Source: JBCKUK01 sp038924905 (GTDB lineage: Bacteria; Pseudomonadota; Gammaproteobacteria; Burkholderiales; Methylophilaceae). Taken from it: a stretch of 7,547 nucleotides of DNA. Numbering within the stretch: the first letter of the stretch is position 1; every line of letters starts with the position of its first letter. The stretch covers positions 1-7,547 of the forward strand of contig JBCKUK010000055.1 of the NCBI GenBank assembly GCA_038924905.1. The letters run 5' to 3'. Positions 1 through 5,430 of this stretch are shown here, piece by piece. Both the position numbers and the translations under genes were made by a program. The notes beneath the pieces are model-generated. The model searched no databases. It saw nothing but the letters and a program-made list of their open reading frames with translations, and had not been told where the DNA came from.

Positions 1-2
1 TT

Positions 3-2186
3 TACCCCAGAATTATGCAGTTGTTGCAAGAGGCGCGCCATGCCGAGGCTGAGCGCTTATGCAATATCGCTTTAAAAACATTGGCTGCATCAAATTACTT
101 GCTCTGGTTTTATCTGGGGGTAGCCAGGCAGTTTCAGGGCAAAATCGTCAAAGCCCTGGAGGCGTTTCAGAAGACGCATGTAATAGCACCAAACGACATT
201 GAGGTAATCAACGCCTGCGCTTCCTGCTTTGAACAGCTTAAGCGCCATCAGGAGGCTTATGACACTACGTTGAAGGCATACCAATTAGCGCCTGATGATT
301 CGGCAGTGTGCGCTAATCTCGGTGTTGCGCTGGAAAAATTGGGGAAGTTGGACGAGGCCTTGTCCTGCTACGATACAGCACTATCGTATAACCCTAAAAA
401 TCAGGTGGCTTTAACCAACCGTGGCACCTTGCTCACCAAGCTTGGCAGGCGCCTGGAAGGCCTGGCGCATAACCGCCAGGCACATGTATTATGCCCAGAG
501 ATGTTTGGACTTTTATATAACCTGGTTGATGCGCTGATTGGTATGTTTCAATATGACGAGGCGTTGACCTACTGCGATGCCGGACTGGCCTGGATGCTGC
601 GCCATGCGTATATGATGTTCAAAAAAGGCATGATTCTAAGTTGCTTGTGCCGATATGAGGATGCGCAGAAATATCTATCAATGGCACAGGTCATAGAGCC
701 CGGCATTCTCAGAAATCTGTTGCCAAATCTGCGTCAGGCTGCGTCCAACGCAAGTATGTATGTAGATGCCAGGATGCTTTATTTTGATGCAATGTATCAG
801 CAGCAATTATGCTGTTTCTGGCGAGATAGGGGTCAATATATAAAAATCCTGAACAATACAATCCAGTCACCGGATTTACCCTACGCGCTGGTGCATACCG
901 CTGAATTTGGATTCCGGTCATTTTCCCTCGAGATTGATGCAAAAGCACGGCTGAAGCTTGCTAAAAATATTGGCAACCATGTGCGGGATTTGGCCTGGAT
1001 AACTGGCTTGCCACCTTTCACATTCAAACCGCACAAGAGACAGCGCCTGAGAATCGGTCATGTTTCACCTGACTTTCGGCAGCATCCGGTAGGATATTTA
1101 TCACGTCAAATTTACGGCCTGTATGATAGAGAAAAATTCGAAGTTTTTGCTTACTCGCTGATTGAAGTGAGTGCTGATGACCAGATATATCAGCACATCA
1201 AGAAAACCTGCGATGTGTTCCGGGAGGTGGCCAACTTAAACACATTTGAGTTGGCTGATTTGATACACCAGGACGAGATAGGCATACTGGTAGATATTGC
1301 TGACTATACCACGCATGCCAAGCCGGAAGCCATGGCACTGAGACCTGCGCCCATCCAGATTTCACAAAATGGCTATCTTGAAAGCATGGGCGGAGGGATT
1401 GTTGATTATGTCGTGACAGACGCTCATGTCTATCCAGTTGGGGGAGAAAGTTTTTGGCACGAAGCAGTAGTCAGAATGCCACATCACGTATTACCTTACG
1501 ATAATCAAATTGATAACGCACCTATAGACGCAAAGCGCAGCGATTATGGTTTGCCGGAAGATGCTTTTGTCTTCTGTTGTTTGAATAAGAGCTACAAAAT
1601 TGAGCCTGAAATTTTTGGTGTTTGGTGCAATATCCTGAAAGCCGTGCCAAATAGTGTGTTGTGGCTGGTTAATAAGAATGAGCAAACCAGGACCAATTTG
1701 CAGAACGAGGCTATGCTAAGAGGGATTGAGATTAACAGATTGATCTTCGCGCCCTTTATGAGCGATGTCGCGCAGCATTGTTTACGTTACCAGATGGCCG
1801 ACTTGTTTTTAGATACTCTGTGGCACAATGCGCAAACCACCGGATTAGACGCACTATGGCAGGGTCTGCCCCTGTTGACTCGTGAAGGTGATGGAGTATC
1901 TTCTCGGTCGGCTGCTTCGTGCCTGCATGTTTTAGGCATGCCGGAACTGATTACACAGGATGTTGCAGAATATGAAAAGAAGGCCATTTATTATGCCAAG
2001 CATCCTGCCGAGTTACTGGCTCTGCGTGAAAAACTTAAATTGGCGCGCTACAGTTCATCTTTGTTCAATACAGCTCTCACGGTAAAGCATCTTGAGAGCG
2101 CCTACGAGATGGTTTGGCAGCGTTATGAGGCAGGGTTGCCACCTGAGACTATTGATGTGCCCAGCTTGGCAGAGGTTAACCATTGA
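3..2186 (+). CDS. TPR-repeat O-GlcNAc transferase-like (SPINDLY/GT41) protein, probably 5'-partial
   Basis: Probable cytoplasmic glycosyltransferase that moves a sugar, likely from a UDP-sugar, onto Ser/Thr of protein targets; the acceptor is unknown. Counting from the ATG at 15 (723 codons), residues about 1-235 are TPR-like helical repeats; a clear one is residues 97-127 (NLGVALEKLGKLDEALSCY). Residues about 345-705 match the GT41 catalytic region: RIGHVSPDFRQHP (346-358, H357 aligning with a conserved OGT histidine), RPAPIQIS (443-450), NKSYKIEPEIF (524-534, K528 aligning with the UDP-contacting lysine of human OGT), and DLFLDTLWHNAQTTGLDALWQG (596-617, which I read as the nucleotide-binding loop). 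The frame is open to the window edge and the ATG at 15 has no Shine-Dalgarno sequence, so the real start is probably upstream. It is translationally coupled to rarA. Odd points are SMG in place of the usual TSG/TTG after GY (454-459), and Q607 in the HTT position of OGT. Alternative role: flagellin or adhesin glycosylation. Confidence 0.88.
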   Translation, partial: YPRIMQLLQEARHAEAERLCNIALKTLAASNYLLWFYLGVARQFQGKIVKALEAFQKTHVIAPNDIEVINACASCFEQLKRHQEAYDTTLKAYQLAPDDSAVCANLGVALEKLGKLDEALSCYDTALSYNPKNQVALTNRGTLLTKLGRRLEGLAHNRQAHVLCPEMFGLLYNLVDALIGMFQYDEALTYCDAGLAWMLRHAYMMFKKGMILSCLCRYEDAQKYLSMAQVIEPGILRNLLPNLRQAASNASMYVDARMLYFDAMYQQQLCCFWRDRGQYIKILNNTIQSPDLPYALVHTAEFGFRSFSLEIDAKARLKLAKNIGNHVRDLAWITGLPPFTFKPHKRQRLRIGHVSPDFRQHPVGYLSRQIYGLYDREKFEVFAYSLIEVSADDQIYQHIKKTCDVFREVANLNTFELADLIHQDEIGILVDIADYTTHAKPEAMALRPAPIQISQNGYLESMGGGIVDYVVTDAHVYPVGGESFWHEAVVRMPHHVLPYDNQIDNAPIDAKRSDYGLPEDAFVFCCLNKSYKIEPEIFGVWCNILKAVPNSVLWLVNKNEQTRTNLQNEAMLRGIEINRLIFAPFMSDVAQHCLRYQMADLFLDTLWHNAQTTGLDALWQGLPLLTREGDGVSSRSAASCLHVLGMPELITQDVAEYEKKAIYYAKHPAELLALREKLKLARYSSSLFNTALTVKHLESAYEMVWQRYEAGLPPETIDVPSLAEVNH
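2171..2175 (+). promoter_or_regulatory. Ribosome binding site deciding the TTG start of rarA
   Basis: AGAGG lies 7 nt before the TTG at 2183, inside the last codons of the upstream gene. It supports the unusual TTG start and suggests translational coupling through the four-base TTGA overlap. Confidence 0.7.
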
Positions 2187-3502
2187 GTGGTCTATTTGAA
2201 CCTGTAGCCCCACAAGCGCCTTTAGCCGAGAGGTTGCGACCAGCTACTCTGGATGAAGTGGTCGGGCAATCGCATTTGCTGGGCGAGGGTAAGCCGTTAC
2301 GCCTGGCGTTTACCTCCGGTAAGTTGCCTTCGATGATACTCTGGGGACCACCCGGCGTAGGCAAGACTACGCTGGCAAGGCTGATTGCCAACACTGCCGA
2401 TGCTGAATTTATTCCGATTTCTGCAGTACTCTCCGGTATTAAAGATATCCGCGATGCGGTGGAGTTTGCAGAGTTGACCTTACAGCAATCTGGCCGACGC
2501 ACCATCATGTTTGTGGATGAAGTGCATCGCTTTAACAAAGGCCAGCAGGATGCTTTTCTACCTTTTGTAGAAAGCGGCCTGATCACATTTATTGGCGCGA
2601 CTACGGAGAACCCATCGTTTGAGGTGAATAGCGCACTATTAAGCCGCGCGCAAGTATTCGTGCTCAATGCCTTGTCCGAGGCCGAGTTGGGCGAGTTACT
2701 GGAGCGCGCGTTAAAAGTGGCAGGTGAGGGATTAACCATTGCTGCCGAGGTCAGAGAGCAAATTCTGGCTTATGCCGATGGTGATGCACGGCGGCTTTTC
2801 AATTTTCTTGAAGGCTTGTTCAACGCAGCACAAGGGGCTGGGGTCAGCAACATAGATGAAGCCTTTTTAGTAAGCACCATGGCAAGTAAAATGCGTCGTT
2901 TTGATAAAGGCGGCGAAGCGTTTTACGACCAGATTTCTGCGCTGCACAAGTCTGTGCGCGGTTCCAATCCTGACGCGGCGCTGTATTGGTTTATGCGTAT
3001 GCTCGATGGCGGCGCCGACCCGCTTTATCTTGGCCGCCGTATTATCCGTATGGCGATTGAAGATATAGGCATTGCCGACCCGCGTGCGCAGAGCATGGCG
3101 CTGGAGGCTTGCCAGATTTATGAGCGGCTGGGTTCGCCGGAGGGCGAACTAGCCTTATCCAATGCCGTGCTTTACATGGCGGTTGCGCCTAAAAGCAATG
3201 CCGCTTACAACGCATTTAACCAAGCCAAGGCGTTTGTGGCGGATGACCAATCGCGGCCAGTGCCCTTACATTTACGCAACGCACCCACCAAGCTGATGAA
3301 GGCGCTGGATTATGGCAAGGATTATCGCTATGCGCATCATGAGCCGGATGCCTATGCCGCAGGTGAGACCTATTTGCCGGACGATATGCAGCCGATACAG
3401 TTTTATGTGCCCACAGCGCGTGGCTTAGAAGGTAAAATTAGCGAAAAATTGGCGCATCTGCACGAGCTGGATAAACAAGCCAAAGCTAAAAACAAAAAAT
3501 AG
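2183..3502 (+). CDS. rarA: Replication-associated recombination protein A (RarA/MgsA), AAA+ ATPase
   Basis: RarA is a clamp-loader-like AAA+ ATPase of the WRNIP1/Mgs1 family that acts at stalled replication forks and gaps. The 439-aa length matches the family (E. coli about 447). Visible motifs: Walker A GPPGVGKT at residues 55-62, Walker B FVDEVHRFN at 110-118, sensor 1 GATTENPSFEVN at 138-149, arginine finger SRAQVF with R155, sensor 2 region GDARR at 199-203. The C-terminal half holds the family tetramerisation region, including the segment from about 255 (SVRGSNPDAALYW) to GGADPLYLGRRIIRMAIEDIG. The start is a TTG at 2183, sharing the bases TTGA with the stop of the upstream gene, and is preceded by AGAGG at 2171-2175 with 7-nt spacing; this fits the family N-terminus (LFE...PLAERLRP). 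The C-terminus is lysine-rich (KQAKAKNKK). The TAG stop directly abuts the left inverted repeat of the next cassette. Confidence 0.97.
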   Translation: MSGLFEPVAPQAPLAERLRPATLDEVVGQSHLLGEGKPLRLAFTSGKLPSMILWGPPGVGKTTLARLIANTADAEFIPISAVLSGIKDIRDAVEFAELTLQQSGRRTIMFVDEVHRFNKGQQDAFLPFVESGLITFIGATTENPSFEVNSALLSRAQVFVLNALSEAELGELLERALKVAGEGLTIAAEVREQILAYADGDARRLFNFLEGLFNAAQGAGVSNIDEAFLVSTMASKMRRFDKGGEAFYDQISALHKSVRGSNPDAALYWFMRMLDGGADPLYLGRRIIRMAIEDIGIADPRAQSMALEACQIYERLGSPEGELALSNAVLYMAVAPKSNAAYNAFNQAKAFVADDQSRPVPLHLRNAPTKLMKALDYGKDYRYAHHEPDAYAAGETYLPDDMQPIQFYVPTARGLEGKISEKLAHLHELDKQAKAKNKK

Positions 3503-3533
3503 AGCCACAGAGAACACGGAGTTCGCAGAGAAA
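3503..3533 (+). repeat. Left inverted repeat of the GxxExxY cassette (IR-L)
   Basis: This 31-base sequence matches the reverse complement of 3927-3957 at 27 of 31 positions by direct comparison. After an initial AGC it consists of three 9-bp units: CACAGAGAA (3506-3514), CACGGAGTT (3515-3523), CGCAGAGAA (3524-3532). It starts on the base after the rarA stop codon. Confidence 0.88.
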
Positions 3534-3537
3534 AACC

Positions 3538-3570
3538 AGAACAACAAAATAGAACAGAACAACAAAAATA
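3538..3570 (+). repeat. A-rich near-tandem repeat in the leader of the GxxExxY gene
   Basis: AGAACAACAAAA occurs at 3538-3549 and again at 3556-3567, an 18-bp period. The stretch is almost free of T and ends directly before the start codon at 3572. No Shine-Dalgarno sequence is visible, so this A-rich leader may itself serve as an unstructured ribosome entry region; that role is inference. Confidence 0.6.
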
Positions 3571-3571
3571 T

Positions 3572-3937
3572 ATGGCGGACGAACTCACTGAAAAAATAAT
3601 AGGGGCAGCTATTGAGGTGCATCGCATACTTGGTAGCGGGTTGCTCGAATCGGTTTATGAAGAAGCGTTATGCCATGAATTTGGATTGTGCGGTTTGCGG
3701 TTGCAACGACAAGTATCGGTCAGTGTCCGTTACAAGGATATTGTGATTCAAGGGCAGCGTTTAGATTTGTTGGTGGAAGATGAAGTTGTCGTCGAATTAA
3801 AATCGCTCATTAAGTTACCGGAGGTGGCAGTCGCTCAGCTTTTGTCTTACCTCAAAGCAACTGGATTGAAGCGTGGTTTACTTATCAATTTTGGTGAGGC
3901 ACGGTTGATTGATGGAATTAAACGTATTTCTCTGTGA
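3572..3937 (+). CDS. GxxExxY family protein (PD-(D/E)XK nuclease-like)
   Basis: This 121-aa protein belongs to the GxxExxY family (TIGR04256-type), whose biological function is not established to my knowledge. The signature G23-x-x-E26-x-x-Y29 lies within GSGLLESVYEEAL. A nuclease-like core is visible: R63-L-D65 followed by V-E75-L-K77-S, the D...ExK arrangement of PD-(D/E)XK folds, then QLLSYLKATG (89-98) and GLLINFG (102-108), all typical of the family. The start at 3572 (MADELTEKIIGAAIEVHR) fits the family N-terminus; no clear ribosome binding site precedes it. The stop at 3935-3937 lies inside the right inverted repeat, so the last three or four codons are repeat sequence. It sits between rarA and serS on the same strand and looks inserted. 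It could be a nuclease, a nucleic-acid-binding protein or the mobility factor of its own repeats; which one cannot be told from sequence. Confidence 0.9.
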   Translation: MADELTEKIIGAAIEVHRILGSGLLESVYEEALCHEFGLCGLRLQRQVSVSVRYKDIVIQGQRLDLLVEDEVVVELKSLIKLPEVAVAQLLSYLKATGLKRGLLINFGEARLIDGIKRISL

Positions 3938-3957
3938 TCTCTGTGTCCTCTGTGGCT
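3927..3957 (-). repeat. Right inverted repeat of the GxxExxY cassette (IR-R)
   Basis: Read on the minus strand it is AGC followed by three 9-bp units, CACAGAGGA, CACAGAGAT and CACAGAGAA, and then A. It pairs with 3503-3533 with four mismatches. It overlaps the last codons and stop of the GxxExxY gene and ends 20 nt before the serS start codon. Confidence 0.88.
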
Positions 3958-3966
3958 AATGTTTTT

Positions 3967-3971
3967 AAAGG
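3967..3971 (+). promoter_or_regulatory. Ribosome binding site of serS
   Basis: AAAGG lies 6 nt before the serS ATG and only 9 nt after the right inverted repeat ends, so any pairing between the two inverted repeats in a read-through transcript would end right beside it. Confidence 0.6.
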
Positions 3972-3977
3972 TTTTAC

Positions 3978-5264
3978 ATGTTAGATATTCAGCAATTAAG
4001 AAACGATTTGGACAATGTTGTAGCCAGGCTTAAATCGCGCGGCTTTGCGCTCGATAGTGCTGCATTTAGCGCGCTGGAATCAGACCGCAAGCAGGTTCAG
4101 GTACGCACACAGGAGCTGCAAGCCAAGCGCAATGCGGATTCAAAACAAATTGGTATTGCCAAATCCAAAGGCGAAGATGTGACTGCAATCATGGCAGAAG
4201 TCGCTGGCCTAGGCGAGCAATTAAAGGCTGATGAAGAGCGCCTGATGGTTATTCAGGAAAAGCTGCAAGAGCTGCTTCTGAACGTGCCTAACTTGCCGCA
4301 TGAGAGTGCGCCAAAGGGAAAATTAGAAGCTGACAATGTCGAAGTGCGTAAAGTCGGCACACCCAAAACTTTTGGGTTTACGGTCAAAGACCATGTGGAT
4401 GTCGGCACACCGCTGGGACTGGATTTTGATACCGGGGCCAAGCTGGCTGGTGCGAGATTTACTTTCATGCGTGGGCAGATGGCCAAGCTACATCGTGCGC
4501 TGGCGCAGTTTATGCTGGATGTGCAAACAGAGAAGCATGGTTACACCGAATGTTACACGCCTTATATAGCAAATACAGAAACGCTGCTTGGAACAGGTCA
4601 ATTGCCGAAGTTTGAAACGGATTTATTTGCGGTGCAAAAGGGTGGGCAAGAGGGCGATGCGTTGTACCTCATCCCAACCTCTGAAGTCACCCTCACCAAT
4701 ACTGTACGCGATGAAATCGTGCCGCTGGAATCCTTGCCTATCAAGCTCACCGCACATACGCCGTGTTTCCGCAGTGAGGCTGGCTCTTACGGCAAAGATA
4801 CGCGCGGTATGATACGTCAGCACCAGTTTGATAAAGTCGAGATGGTGCAGATTACCCATCCGAATAAAAGCTACGATGCGCTGGAGGAAATGGTCGGCCA
4901 TGCCGAGAATATCCTGCAAGCGCTGAACCTGCCATATCGTGTAGTGTTGCTTTGCACCGGGGACATGGGCTTTGCAGCGGCTAAGACCTATGATCTGGAA
5001 GTCTGGCTGCCAGCGCAAAATACCTATCGCGAGATTTCATCCGTCTCAAACTGCGAGACATTTCAGGCGCGGCGTTTGCAAGCACGCTTTCGTAATGAAG
5101 CAGGGAAAACAGAATTTGTGCACACCCTTAATGGCTCCGGTCTGGCCGTTGGCCGCACCCTGGTTGCAGTGCTTGAAAACAATCAGCAAGCGGACGGTAG
5201 CGTAGTCATCCCGCCAGTATTGAGGCCGTATATGAATAATCTTGAGGTGATTAAGCCTCGCTGA
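3978..5264 (+). CDS. serS: Seryl-tRNA synthetase (SerRS)
   Basis: SerRS is the class II aminoacyl-tRNA synthetase that activates serine with ATP and charges tRNA-Ser (and tRNA-Sec where present) in the cytoplasm. At 428 aa it is full length (E. coli 430). Residues about 30-105 form the long antiparallel coiled-coil arm that holds the long variable arm of tRNA-Ser. The catalytic domain shows motif 1 around LHRALAQFML...YTPYI (171-197), the serine-binding TSE (234-236), motif 2 FRSEAG...TRGMIRQHQF (264-284) and motif 3 GSGLAVGRTLVAVLEN (386-401, R393). The ATG at 3978 follows AAAGG at 3967-3971 with 6-nt spacing. Adjacency to rarA is, as I recall, common in betaproteobacteria, which makes the intervening GxxExxY gene look inserted. 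Its transcripts must start in or pass through that cassette. The C-terminal tail MNNLEVIKPR differs from the more usual PYMGG ending, which is found instead in the remnant just downstream. Confidence 0.98.
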   Translation: MLDIQQLRNDLDNVVARLKSRGFALDSAAFSALESDRKQVQVRTQELQAKRNADSKQIGIAKSKGEDVTAIMAEVAGLGEQLKADEERLMVIQEKLQELLLNVPNLPHESAPKGKLEADNVEVRKVGTPKTFGFTVKDHVDVGTPLGLDFDTGAKLAGARFTFMRGQMAKLHRALAQFMLDVQTEKHGYTECYTPYIANTETLLGTGQLPKFETDLFAVQKGGQEGDALYLIPTSEVTLTNTVRDEIVPLESLPIKLTAHTPCFRSEAGSYGKDTRGMIRQHQFDKVEMVQITHPNKSYDALEEMVGHAENILQALNLPYRVVLLCTGDMGFAAAKTYDLEVWLPAQNTYREISSVSNCETFQARRLQARFRNEAGKTEFVHTLNGSGLAVGRTLVAVLENNQQADGSVVIPPVLRPYMNNLEVIKPR

Positions 5265-5284
5265 TTGTTTCAGTGGAGGCTAAC

Positions 5285-5332
5285 ATGAACAAAGCGAATG
5301 TTAAGCGAGAAATTGCGAGCGGCCGTAGCTAA
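5285..5332 (+). CDS. Possible 15-codon leader-like ORF downstream of serS
   Basis: The ORF encodes MNKANVKREIASGRS and then stops at TAA (5330-5332). A strong GGAGG (5275-5279) sits 5 nt before the ATG, which is the only reason to list it. It is in the same frame as the serS remnant that follows the stop. I recognise no family. The last codons (GGC CGT, read as GR) could themselves be left over from the SerRS motif 3 region (VGRTLVAVLEN) after a deletion, in which case this is scar sequence and not a gene. Confidence 0.2.
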   Translation: MNKANVKREIASGRS

Positions 5333-5419
5333 AATTATCAAAATGCGGATGGCAGTGTTACTGTGCCAGAAGTATTATGGCCGTATATGGGCGGCTTGCA
5401 AAAGCTTCAGGTAGCCTGA
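5333..5419 (+). pseudogene. Remnant of a second serS 3' end
   Basis: Translation in this frame gives 28 codons running from NYQNADGSVTVPEVLWPYM to GGLQKLQVA and a TGA stop at 5417-5419. Aligned without gaps to the last 28 residues of the intact SerRS upstream, 14 positions are identical, including QxADGSV, P, VL, PYM and the L after it. The rest of the synthetase is missing and a TAA stop precedes it in frame. W in place of the usual R before PYM (CGG to TGG) suggests decay. The copy is diverged and keeps the family-typical PYMGG that the intact gene lacks, so it is not a recent tandem duplication; a replaced old 3' end, or an imported fragment, fits better. It starts 68 nt after the serS stop. 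Confidence 0.75.
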
Positions 5420-5421
5420 AG
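5405..5421. terminator. Perfect hairpin between convergent serS and mltF, DUS-like sequence
   Basis: CTTCAGG-TAG-CCTGAAG is a perfect 7-bp inverted repeat with a 3-nt loop, overlapping the stop of the serS remnant. On the minus strand it is followed by CTTTTG, a short T run, so it could end mltF transcription; no T run follows on the plus strand. The minus strand contains AGGCTACCTGAA (5417-5406), which I recall as the Eikenella-type DNA uptake sequence; paired uptake sequences forming terminators are well known in Neisseria. The terminator role is inferred. Confidence 0.4.
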
Positions 5422-5430
5422 ACCTGGAAG

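Noticed and set aside
2176..2739. 187-aa minus-strand ORF opposite rarA
   Set aside because: Fully antisense to the well-supported rarA gene; Ser/Pro/Asn-rich shadow translation with no recognisable domain.
3503..3957. CRISPR-like array made of the 9-bp units
   Set aside because: The units are directly tandem without spacers and occur only three per end in inverted orientation.
3494..3970. Target-site duplication around the GxxExxY inverted repeats
   Set aside because: Bases left of IR-L and right of IR-R were compared and share no convincing direct repeat, so classical transposition is not supported.
4623..5018. 131-aa minus-strand ORF opposite serS
   Set aside because: Antisense to the conserved catalytic domain of SerRS; no own motif or ribosome binding site.
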